Origin: Chthonomonas calidirosea
Lineage (GTDB): Bacteria; Armatimonadota; Fimbriimonadia; Fimbriimonadales; Fimbriimonadaceae
Length of the DNA: 64,000 bases
Assembly (NCBI GenBank): GCA_945882415.1
Contig: CAMCWC010000001.1
Coordinates: 1 to 64,000 of the forward strand
Direction: 5' to 3'
Positions within the stretch are counted from its first letter, which is position 1; every line of letters starts with the position of its first letter. This document shows, piece after piece, positions 6,166-14,432 of this stretch. The notes under the pieces were generated by a model. It had not been told where the DNA came from and did no database searches. It worked only from the letters and a program-made list of their open reading frames with translations. The position numbers and the translations under genes were made by a program.

Positions 6166-8832
6166 ATGCGTTATAAGTTTCGCGCTGTAGGCCTGGCTGG
6201 GCTCGTGGCATTGTTTGGCTGTGGAGGTTCGGGTGGCGGCGGCAGTGCCAGTCCCGTTGATCCGATTGCTCCGACCGAGAAGGGGACAGCGAAGTTCAAC
6301 GTTGATGTTGCAACGGGCAAAGTTGCGATTACGCCGCTGGAGACCGGCTCTACGAAGTCGGCCGTTCTCACTGGCTCTGCCGTGACGTTCGAAACCACAA
6401 CTCTCCTCGCCGAAGGCGGGGAAGTTGGTCGACGGGCCGTTCGGGTTCGGCTGAAAAACAACTTGCAAGAGGCCATTGGTGTTGGGCGGCCGATTCGCAT
6501 TCAGTTTGGCGTTTTTGGACCCCAAAACACCTATCCGACAGACTTGCGGTCCTTGGCAACGGTGAGTACCCCGCTCCGAGACACAACCGCGGGTGGGTTT
6601 TTGGATGGTCCGGCTGGATCGGCGCTTCTTTCCAATCCGAGCGCAGTCGCGGTTGGAAAAGATGGATCCATTTACTTCAATGGAACCGACAATCGCATCC
6701 GAAAATTTGCTGACGGATACGTTTCGACGGTTGCCCAGAATGTCCCCGCGACGGGATTGGTTTATCTTACAGACGCCGTTTCTGGACGTGAGTATCTTGT
6801 CGCCTCTTGCGCTAGCTTGCACAGTATCAAGCTCATCCCGGTTGCGAGCGGCAGTGTAACCACCTGGGCGGGGGCAGATAACGCAGCCGGAAATATCAAC
6901 GGTGCGGCTACGACCGCTCGGTTCGCGTCTCCGGCCGGCGTCGGTATCGATGCGAGCCAGAGTCAGGTGTTGGTCGCGGACAGTTCCAACGGGGCAATTC
7001 GAGCGATTCCGTTCAGTTTTGTGGGTGGGAACCTCGTTGCAGGCACGGTAAGTAGCCGATACTCCGGTCTCACGAATCCGACAAACGTTCACGTTTCCGA
7101 AAATCGCAGTGTCGCCGTAACCGAGACGAGCTCAAACAGAGTCCGGATTTACAATGCTGGCTCAAGTCGCGAAGCCATTTTTGGTGGCACGTTTGGAAAT
7201 GTTAACGGCGATGGTAACGTAGCCCGGTTTGGAGGTCCACGTGGCATCACATCATTGGGGAACACCTTCTACTTGGCTGATGGTGATAACAACCAGATCC
7301 GGCGAATCGAGCTCAAAGATGGTGCTGCGCCGCTGTTGGCAGCAAACTGGACGGTCAGCGTTCTTGCCGGCACCGGTGGGGCTGGCTTTAACGACGGCTC
7401 TGGAACGACAGCGAATTTTGCCAACATCGTGGGGGTCACCACGGATGGTCAAGGTCGCTTGCTGGTCGCGGATAATGGAGCAAACGGAATTCGCCGCATT
7501 GTTTCGGAAGGTGCTTTCGACTTCGGAAGCCCAACCGGCGCAGCGTCTGGCCAAGCCAGCCTTGCAAACCCAACGGGCTTTGCAGACCTCAACGGGCAAC
7601 AGCGACCGTACATCGACATCGCGCAGCGCGTGGAGCCTGGTCAGTCGATTGAAGCGGGAGAATGGCAGTTCTCGATTCCATCGGGCTTGAGTTCTTTCCG
7701 GTTCGCTGTCACGGTCGAAGCGGGTACGAGCGTTTATGCTGGACTTGAAGCGGTGCTCAATCCGAGTGGAGGGGCCGGATCGCCGAACGTAGTGGGGCAA
7801 TTCTTGTCGCGCAATGTGGTAAACGGGAGCCTTGTTGGTCGAATCGACAACGTCTCCTTTGATTCGACAACAACGTACATGAGCTCCGATGCGGCAGGAA
7901 ACCTGTTCGTTTCTGACGGAAATTTGCAAACGATCCGACGCATTGACACCGCCGGAAATGTTACATTGGTTGCGGGCAAGGCTGGGAACGGTGGCGGTGT
8001 AGATGGTGCGGGTTCCGATGCACGGTTCGGATATCCGAACGCGTTGCAGGTGAATCCGGAAGGCACGGAGATTCTCCTCGCCGACGAAGCGAATAGCACG
8101 ATCCGCCGGATCGCGCTTTACTATGATGGTGCTGATCCAAGGATCGCAAACAATTGGAACGTATCCACGATTGCTGGTGCGAATGGCTTACCGGGAGACA
8201 CCAATGGGCAAGGCGACGTTGCCCGATTGCGAGGACCGGTCGCTCTGACGGGGCCGTCGACGGACGAAGTCTTTTTGACGGAGTACACCGGACACCGCAT
8301 TCGACAACTTCGCTACATTGGAGGGAACCGAGCCTTAGCCTCGTCCTGGTTCGTCGCGACGATCGCAGGAACCGGCGCGCCTGGGTACCAGGACGGCGGT
8401 CCCTTTGTCGCGACATTTGGAAATCTGGTCGGCGCTGTCTATTCAGCGGAGGCATCTAAGCTCTTCATCTGCGACCGTAGCAACAATCGAATACGAGCGA
8501 TGGATTTGCTCACCAGAAATGTGACCACGGTTGCGGGTGACGGAAACTATGGATTCCAAGACAATGCCAACGCAACATTGGCCCGCTTTACGTATCTCAA
8601 TGCGATTACTACCGATGCGACGGGTGCCCTTTATATCGGCGATCACACGCGGGTTCGCCGACTCTTCGACGGTGCAATCAAGACGGTCGCTGGCGGTGGG
8701 GACGGCTCGGCAACGACCGGGGACAAGATCCTGCTTGGGTTTGTTTATGGAACGGGAATGAACAAGCAGGGAGACCTGCTCGTCAATTCGGGCGGACGGC
8801 TTGTGCGTCTAACTCGAAAGCTCGGCCGGTAG
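6166..8832 (+). CDS. NHL-repeat lipoprotein, paralog 1 of 4
   Basis: 888 residues. Signal peptide with lipobox ALFGC (Cys19), followed by a Gly/Ser linker (GGSGGGG). Residues about 38-120 form a conserved domain with EGGEVGRR and RIQFGVFGP. From about 145 to 450 come NHL-type repeats, recognisable by VAVGKDGSIYF and six blade-closing strands such as NRIRKF, HSIKLI, GAIRAI, NRVRIY, NQIRRI, NGIRRI. Residues about 450-560 form a probable beta-sandwich ([17 protein letters not shown]). A second set of six strands (QTIRRI, STIRRI, HRIRQL, NRIRAM, TRVRRL, GRLVRL) ends the protein. I infer two six-bladed propellers held on the membrane surface, suited to binding protein or sugar ligands. A terminator and a separate promoter follow, so it is probably transcribed alone. 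Confidence 0.8.
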   Translation: MRYKFRAVGLAGLVALFGCGGSGGGGSASPVDPIAPTEKGTAKFNVDVATGKVAITPLETGSTKSAVLTGSAVTFETTTLLAEGGEVGRRAVRVRLKNNLQEAIGVGRPIRIQFGVFGPQNTYPTDLRSLATVSTPLRDTTAGGFLDGPAGSALLSNPSAVAVGKDGSIYFNGTDNRIRKFADGYVSTVAQNVPATGLVYLTDAVSGREYLVASCASLHSIKLIPVASGSVTTWAGADNAAGNINGAATTARFASPAGVGIDASQSQVLVADSSNGAIRAIPFSFVGGNLVAGTVSSRYSGLTNPTNVHVSENRSVAVTETSSNRVRIYNAGSSREAIFGGTFGNVNGDGNVARFGGPRGITSLGNTFYLADGDNNQIRRIELKDGAAPLLAANWTVSVLAGTGGAGFNDGSGTTANFANIVGVTTDGQGRLLVADNGANGIRRIVSEGAFDFGSPTGAASGQASLANPTGFADLNGQQRPYIDIAQRVEPGQSIEAGEWQFSIPSGLSSFRFAVTVEAGTSVYAGLEAVLNPSGGAGSPNVVGQFLSRNVVNGSLVGRIDNVSFDSTTTYMSSDAAGNLFVSDGNLQTIRRIDTAGNVTLVAGKAGNGGGVDGAGSDARFGYPNALQVNPEGTEILLADEANSTIRRIALYYDGADPRIANNWNVSTIAGANGLPGDTNGQGDVARLRGPVALTGPSTDEVFLTEYTGHRIRQLRYIGGNRALASSWFVATIAGTGAPGYQDGGPFVATFGNLVGAVYSAEASKLFICDRSNNRIRAMDLLTRNVTTVAGDGNYGFQDNANATLARFTYLNAITTDATGALYIGDHTRVRRLFDGAIKTVAGGGDGSATTGDKILLGFVYGTGMNKQGDLLVNSGGRLVRLTRKLGR

Positions 8833-8840
8833 TCCTACAG

Positions 8841-8881
8841 AAGCATGGTCCGCACTTTGCGGGCCATGCTTTCTTGTTTTT
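8841..8881 (+). terminator. intrinsic terminator after NHL paralog 1
   Basis: AGCATGGTCCGCA and TGCGGGCCATGCT pair across a 3-base loop (one G-U pair), followed by TTCTTGTTTTT. It separates paralogs 1 and 2. Confidence 0.85.
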
Positions 8882-8896
8882 GCGTCGCTCATGCGC

Positions 8897-8902
8897 TAAG
8901 CT
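8897..8902 (+). promoter_or_regulatory. -10 box TAAGCT, NHL lipoprotein 2
   Basis: TAAGCT, 7-base spacer, GTG 8910. It supports the GTG start over the in-frame ATG at 8874, which lies inside the preceding terminator. Confidence 0.6.
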
Positions 8903-8909
8903 GAAAACT

Positions 8910-11576
8910 GTGCGACGGTTGTATTTTCCTTTCTTTGCGCTCGTTTTTGCGATAGCTGGTTGTGGTGGTTCAGGTGGTGGCGGGACTACTGCAATTGATC
9001 CGGTTGCGCCGACCGAGAAGGGAACGGCAAAGTTCTCGGTTGATGTTGCCACCGGCAAGGTTGCAATCACTCCACTGGAAACGGGCTCAACGAAGTCGGC
9101 GGTGCTGGGCGGATCGGCCGTAACTTTTGAGACCACGACGCTATTCTCAGAAGGAGGAGAGGTTGGCCGAAGAGCGGTTAAGGTGAAGTTGAAGAACAAC
9201 CTGCCGGAGGCGATTGGAGTCGGAAGACCGATCAGAATTCAGTTCGGCGTGTTTGGACCAGCGACCAGTTTCCCCACCGATATCCGGTCAAACACCAGTG
9301 TCAGTTCGCCGGTCTCCGACCCTACGGCGGGTGGCTACCAGGATGGTCCAGCGGGTTCCGCATTACTCACAAATCCGAGCGCGGTAACGGTTGGAAGGGA
9401 CGGTTCAATCTACTTCAATGGGACTGACAATCGGATTCGAAAGCTTTCGGACGGATACGTTTCGACGGTTGCGCAGAACGTGCCCGCGTCCAGCCTGATC
9501 TACCTAACCGACGCACTCACTGGGCGTGAGTACTTGGTGGCGGCGTGCCCGACTCTTCACAGCGTCAAGCTCATTCCCGTTGCCAGCGGCAGCGTGACCA
9601 CCTGGGCGGGCGCAGATAATGCGGCGGGCAACGTTAATGGCGCTGCAACCACGGCTCGATTCAATACTCCTTCTGGCGTTGGAATCGATTCGAGCCTCAG
9701 CCAGGTGCTGGTAGCCGATACCACTAATGGTGCAATCCGGTCCATCCCGTTCAGCTTTGTCGGGGGCAACTTGGTAGCGGGCACCGTGAGCTCGCGCTAC
9801 TCTGGCCTCACCGGCCCTACGAGCGTGAATGTATCCGAAAATCGAAGCGTCGCGGTCGCAGAAACCGGAATCAATCGAATCCGAATCTATAACGCTGGCT
9901 CGAGTCGTGAGGCGATTTTCGGGGGCACCGCTGGAAACGTAAACGGCGATGGCAATCTTTCTCGTTTCAATGCACCACGAGGCATCACGTCCCTTGGAAA
10001 CACGTTTTACATTGCGGACTCGGGGAATTTTCAGGTCCGGCGCATCGTGGTCAAAGACGGGGCGGCTCCGCTTCTCGCCGCCAACTGGGCAGTTAGCGTT
10101 GTGGCGGGAACGGGCGTTGCTGGTTCTGGCGATGGATCTGGCGTAGCCGCGAATTTTGCGAATCCACAAAATCTCGCAACCGACAGCCAGGGCCGCCTGG
10201 TTGTTGCGGATAGCGGTAACAACGCGATTCGGCGGATTGTCTCGGAAGGGTCGTTCGACTTCGGGACGCCGACGGGATCGTCCGTTGGGCAAGCCAATCT
10301 GACAAACCCGACCGGTTTTGTTGACCTAAACGGCCTGCAACGCCCCTTCATTGACATAGATACCCGGGTTGAGCCGGGACAAACGATTGAGGCTGGTCAG
10401 TGGGTGTTCTCCATTCCAGATGGGCTCACCTCGTTCAATTTCAGTGTTACGGTCGAAGCGGCACCCGCAAACTATGCGGGTCTGGAGGCCGTTCTGAACC
10501 CGTCTTTCGGGGCAGGATCGCCCAACGTCATTGCTCAATACTTGTCAAATGTTGGGACCGCTGGGTCTCCCGTGGGCCGACTTGAAAATGTAGCGTTTAA
10601 CAATGGATTGCATCAGTCTTCGGTAGATGTGAATGGAAATCGCTTCACGGCGGACGGCTCTCTCCAGACTGTGCGGAGAATTTCCCGCGATGGAAATGTC
10701 ACCATCGTCGCGGGCAAAGCCGGTTTTTCGGGGGGCGCCTCCGGCTCTGGGGCAGTGGCAAGACTCTATTACCCCGCAGGCATTCGAACGAACCCCGAAG
10801 GCACCGAGCTGATTGTTACCGAACCGGACAGCAATACGGTGAGACGGATCGGCCTCATTTCTCCCGGTGCGGATCCCACTCTCGCCGAGAACTGGCAAGT
10901 GACAACAATTGCCGGCCTGGCTTTCGCCGGCGGAAACACCAACGGAACTGGAGACGTTGCCCGATTCAACGGTCCAGGCAGCGTGGCAGGACCGTCAAAC
11001 GACGATCTTTACATAACGGAGTTTTACACTTCTCGTGTGCGGTCACTCCGGTATGTGGGTGGCCCAAGGGACGTGGCGACGTCATGGGTGGTGTCTCCAG
11101 CGGCGGGTTCTCTTTCGGGAGGGACTGGCTATGCCGATGGGGTCGGCGAGGCAGCCCTGTTCAACGCTCCGATTTGCATAACGTACGCGCCGAGTGGCAT
11201 TTTGTATATTACGGATCGTTCGAATCATCGAATTCGTGCTTTCAATCCGGCAACCGGGGCGGTAACTACCGTTGCCGGGAACGGTGCTGCTACGCGGGCT
11301 GACAACACCGTTGCACTCGATGCCAGTCTTGAGTTCATCAATGGTATTGCGGCGGATGCCTCTGGAGCGGTCTATTTTTCAGATGGCGGAGTCATCCGAA
11401 GATTGTATGACGGCGCCGTCAAAACGGTCGCCGGTGGGGGAGATAGCTCCGGTACGACCGGAGACAAGGTGCAATTCGGCGGGTCCTTTATCGGCCTTTC
11501 TTTAGATTCAAAGGGCGATCTCTTTTTCGTCACGGACAGCCGCCTTGTGCGACTAACAAGGAAACTGGGGCGGTAA
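8910..11576 (+). CDS. NHL-repeat lipoprotein, paralog 2 of 4
   Basis: 888 residues from the GTG start. Signal RRLYFPFFALVFAIAGC with lipobox IAGC (Cys18), then GGSGGGG. The N-terminal domain from TEKGTAKFSVD to IQFGVFGP is almost identical to that of paralog 3, including long stretches at DNA level, whereas the propellers differ more. The order of parts matches paralog 1, with blade strands NRIRKL, HSVKLI, GAIRSI, NRIRIY, FQVRRI, NAIRRI, then QTVRRI, NTVRRI, SRVRSL, HRIRAF, GVIRRL and a closing RLVRLT. Starting at 8874 would add 12 residues with no lipoprotein character and begin within the terminator hairpin region. Confidence 0.8.
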   Translation: MRRLYFPFFALVFAIAGCGGSGGGGTTAIDPVAPTEKGTAKFSVDVATGKVAITPLETGSTKSAVLGGSAVTFETTTLFSEGGEVGRRAVKVKLKNNLPEAIGVGRPIRIQFGVFGPATSFPTDIRSNTSVSSPVSDPTAGGYQDGPAGSALLTNPSAVTVGRDGSIYFNGTDNRIRKLSDGYVSTVAQNVPASSLIYLTDALTGREYLVAACPTLHSVKLIPVASGSVTTWAGADNAAGNVNGAATTARFNTPSGVGIDSSLSQVLVADTTNGAIRSIPFSFVGGNLVAGTVSSRYSGLTGPTSVNVSENRSVAVAETGINRIRIYNAGSSREAIFGGTAGNVNGDGNLSRFNAPRGITSLGNTFYIADSGNFQVRRIVVKDGAAPLLAANWAVSVVAGTGVAGSGDGSGVAANFANPQNLATDSQGRLVVADSGNNAIRRIVSEGSFDFGTPTGSSVGQANLTNPTGFVDLNGLQRPFIDIDTRVEPGQTIEAGQWVFSIPDGLTSFNFSVTVEAAPANYAGLEAVLNPSFGAGSPNVIAQYLSNVGTAGSPVGRLENVAFNNGLHQSSVDVNGNRFTADGSLQTVRRISRDGNVTIVAGKAGFSGGASGSGAVARLYYPAGIRTNPEGTELIVTEPDSNTVRRIGLISPGADPTLAENWQVTTIAGLAFAGGNTNGTGDVARFNGPGSVAGPSNDDLYITEFYTSRVRSLRYVGGPRDVATSWVVSPAAGSLSGGTGYADGVGEAALFNAPICITYAPSGILYITDRSNHRIRAFNPATGAVTTVAGNGAATRADNTVALDASLEFINGIAADASGAVYFSDGGVIRRLYDGAVKTVAGGGDSSGTTGDKVQFGGSFIGLSLDSKGDLFFVTDSRLVRLTRKLGR

Positions 11577-11585
11577 CCAACGTAC

Positions 11586-11628
11586 TGCCGCTTGCTGGGC
11601 TCTCGCCAGGCGAGCGGCAATTTCTTTC
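11586..11628 (+). terminator. intrinsic terminator after NHL paralog 2
   Basis: TGCCGCTTGC pairs with GCGAGCGGCA (with G-U pairs) around a loop and is followed by ATTTCTTT. Confidence 0.7.
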
Positions 11629-11700
11629 GGTTCTACGATTCGCAAGTGCTCATCCCACTTTCCCTTCGTTAACAGCTATACAACTAAGTAAACAAACCGC

Positions 11701-11706
11701 TATGCT
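11701..11706 (+). promoter_or_regulatory. -10 box TATGCT, NHL lipoprotein 3
   Basis: TATGCT, 6-base spacer, ATG 11713. Confidence 0.55.
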
Positions 11707-11712
11707 TGCGGT

Positions 11713-14385
11713 ATGCGGAAGATGTATCGTGCGGCCAGTTTGGTTGGGCTCCTGGCTTTGTTTGGCTGCGGAGGCTCGGGCGGAGGCGGCGGAAGCGCCA
11801 GCTCGATCGATCCGGTCGCTTCGGACGAGAAGGGTACGGCGAAGTTCTCGGTCGACGTTGCTACCGGCAAGGTTGCAATCACTCCACTCGAAACGGGTTC
11901 GACAAAGTCGGCCGTGCTGGGCGGGTCGGCCGTAACCTTCGAAACCACGACGCTATTCTCCGAGGGCGGCGAGGTTGGCCGAAGAGCGGTTAAGGTGAAG
12001 TTGAAGAACAACTTGCCGGAGGCGATCGGCGTCGGAAGACCGATCAGAATTCAGTTTGGAGTTTTTGGGCCTTCGACCAGCTATCCGACAGATTTGCGAT
12101 CGCTTGCAACGGTGACAACTCCGCTTCGTGACCTAGGCGCGGGCGGCTATTTAGACGGCCCGGTTGGTAGCGCACAACTCACCTCGCCCAGCACGGTAGC
12201 CATTGGAAAAGATGGTTCGATTTACTTTAACGGGACCGACAATCGGATTCGAAAACTCTCCGAAGGATATGTCTCAACCGTTGCGCAGAACGTTCCGGCC
12301 TCTGGCTTGGTTTATCTCACCGATGCGCTCTCGGGCCGGGAATATCTCATCGCGTCCTGCCCATCCTTACATAGCATCAAGCTGGTTCCGATTGCGAGCG
12401 GAAGTGTTACGACTTGGGCTGGCTCAGACGGCGTAGCGGGCAATGTAAATGGCGCGGCAACGACCGCACGGTTTTCATCTCCAAACGGCGTCGGCATCGA
12501 TGCGGGTTTGAACCAGGTCTTGGTTGCCGACACATTAAACGGTGCGATCCGGGCGATTCCGTTTAGCTTTGTCGGTGGCAACTTGGTCGCGGGAACGGTC
12601 GCAACTCGCTATTCCGGTTTATCAAGTCCGTCGAAGGTTCACGTCTCTGAGAATAGGAGCGTTGCCGTTTCTGAAACCGGTGCGAATCGCGTGCGGATCT
12701 ACAATGCCGGATCGAGTCGGGAAGCAATTTTTGGCGGAACGGTCGGAAACGTTAATGGCGATGGCAACCTCGCTCTATTCTCGGGACCACGGGGCATCAC
12801 TTCAATTGGCAACACTTTCTATGTCGCCGATGGCAACAATTATCAAATTCGGCGAATTGAGTTGAAAGATGGTGCAGCACCCTTGCTGGCCGCGAATTGG
12901 ACAGTGAGTGTGCTGGCAGGAAATGGTAGTGCCGCTTTCGCAGATGGCCCAGGTACCACCGCCGGTTTTCGTTATCCCTTTGGCCTGGCGACCGATGCCC
13001 AGAGTCGACTCATCGTCGCAGACTTCGATGCCAACGGCATCCGCCGCATTGCTTCAGAAGGCTCGTACGATTTTGGTACCCCAACTGGTTCTTCGACTGG
13101 ACAAGCCAGTCTGATCGACCCGACGGGCTATGCAGACCGCAACGGATTGTTACGCCCATACATCGACATCGATACTCGGGTTGAACCAGGTCAGACGATT
13201 GATGTTGGCAAGTGGGTTTTTGCCATTCCATCTGGCCTCACGGCGTTTAACTTTGCGGTGACGGTAGAAACCGCTCCAGAAACGTACGCTGGCCTAGAGG
13301 CCGTGTTGAATCCAAGTGGGGGGACCGGATCCCCCAATGTGGTCGCGCAGTTTCTGTCCAATGGCAGAAGCGGTGGCGCCATGTTCGGTCGACTCGAGAA
13401 CGTGTCGTTTAGTAACAGTTGGGGCCAAACCAGCGCGGATGCGCTTGGTAATCGTTTCATCGCGGATGCGGATTTGCATATTGTGAGACGAATTTCCCAA
13501 GCTGGAATGGTGACACTGGTGGCCGGTAAAGTCGGAACTTCGGGAACGACCAATGGTCTTGGAAACACCGCAAGATTCAACTTCCCAACTGGAATAAGGG
13601 TCAATAGCGAAGGCACTGAGCTGATGATTTCTGAAGAAGGCGGTAATGTCATTCGCCGAGTTTCGCTCGTGTCCAATGCCGCAGATCCTGAGATCGCAGA
13701 CAGTTGGAACGTTGCGACGATCGCGGGTATCTCAACGTCGGGAGATGCAAACGGCCCGGGTGGTTCCGCTCGGTTCCGATCGCCCCGAGCGATTGTCGGA
13801 CCTTCGAATGACGATCTCTACGTTTTGGAATCGAATGGCGCTCGATTGCGATCGGTGCAGTATGTAGGGGGGCCAAGAGATCAGGCGTCGTCCTGGTTAG
13901 TCGCTCTGGCTGCGGGCTCTGATAGCGGACTGACAGGATACGTAGATGGCACTGGCGCGACGGCGCGATTCAACTTCCCGACAGGAGCGGCTTATGCTCC
14001 GGACGGAACGATTTACATCTCCGATGGCAGCAATTATCGTATCCGCGCCTTTGATCCGGTAACAAATTCCGTAACAACCGTAGCTGGTTCAGGCGTTGCT
14101 GGGCAAAATGACCATGCTAACGCGCTGTCCGCTCAGTTTCTTTTCCCTTGTTCGGTGGCGGTGGATTCCTTCGGAGCCGTTTTCATTTCGGATCTCAACT
14201 CGATTCGTCGGCTGTACGATGGAGCGGTAAAGACGGTGGCGGGTAACGGCGGCGGAGCCAGCACAACCGGTGATGAAATCTACTTCACAGCGATCATCTT
14301 AGGCCTTGCACTTGATCCGAAGGGCGATCTCATCTTCGTGAATGGGAATCGGCTGGTTCGGCTGACCAGAAAGCTCGGTCGATAG
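11713..14385 (+). CDS. NHL-repeat lipoprotein, paralog 3 of 4
   Basis: 890 residues. Signal MRKMYRAASLVGLLALFGC (lipobox ALFGC, Cys19), then a longer glycine linker than its sisters. The N-terminal conserved domain matches paralog 2 nearly residue for residue. The first propeller contains SSIG- and VAIGKDGSIYF-type strands, the middle sandwich contains VEPGQTIDVGKWVFAIP, and the second propeller ends with [11 protein letters not shown]. The surface-exposed loops between blades differ from paralogs 1 and 2, as expected if the copies recognise different partners. No terminator separates it clearly from paralog 4, only a 47-base gap with a new -10 box. Confidence 0.8.
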   Translation: MRKMYRAASLVGLLALFGCGGSGGGGGSASSIDPVASDEKGTAKFSVDVATGKVAITPLETGSTKSAVLGGSAVTFETTTLFSEGGEVGRRAVKVKLKNNLPEAIGVGRPIRIQFGVFGPSTSYPTDLRSLATVTTPLRDLGAGGYLDGPVGSAQLTSPSTVAIGKDGSIYFNGTDNRIRKLSEGYVSTVAQNVPASGLVYLTDALSGREYLIASCPSLHSIKLVPIASGSVTTWAGSDGVAGNVNGAATTARFSSPNGVGIDAGLNQVLVADTLNGAIRAIPFSFVGGNLVAGTVATRYSGLSSPSKVHVSENRSVAVSETGANRVRIYNAGSSREAIFGGTVGNVNGDGNLALFSGPRGITSIGNTFYVADGNNYQIRRIELKDGAAPLLAANWTVSVLAGNGSAAFADGPGTTAGFRYPFGLATDAQSRLIVADFDANGIRRIASEGSYDFGTPTGSSTGQASLIDPTGYADRNGLLRPYIDIDTRVEPGQTIDVGKWVFAIPSGLTAFNFAVTVETAPETYAGLEAVLNPSGGTGSPNVVAQFLSNGRSGGAMFGRLENVSFSNSWGQTSADALGNRFIADADLHIVRRISQAGMVTLVAGKVGTSGTTNGLGNTARFNFPTGIRVNSEGTELMISEEGGNVIRRVSLVSNAADPEIADSWNVATIAGISTSGDANGPGGSARFRSPRAIVGPSNDDLYVLESNGARLRSVQYVGGPRDQASSWLVALAAGSDSGLTGYVDGTGATARFNFPTGAAYAPDGTIYISDGSNYRIRAFDPVTNSVTTVAGSGVAGQNDHANALSAQFLFPCSVAVDSFGAVFISDLNSIRRLYDGAVKTVAGNGGGASTTGDEIYFTAIILGLALDPKGDLIFVNGNRLVRLTRKLGR

Positions 14386-14420
14386 CATCGCTGAGCTAGA
14401 TAACTGAACGTGATGGCGTA

Positions 14421-14426
14421 TAAACT
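14421..14426 (+). promoter_or_regulatory. -10 box TAAACT, NHL lipoprotein 4
   Basis: TAAACT, 6-base spacer, GTG 14433. It favours 14433 over the in-frame GTG at 14427 that touches the box. Confidence 0.55.
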
Positions 14427-14432
14427 GTGCGC

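Noticed and set aside
5779-7092. Long minus-strand open frame (437 codons) opposite the small lipoprotein and NHL paralog 1
   Set aside because: It is Arg/Asn-rich with no domain and lies antisense to clear lipoprotein genes; it arises from codon bias of the true strand. Similar antisense frames occur under paralogs 1 and 2 (7252-7929, 9504-10292).
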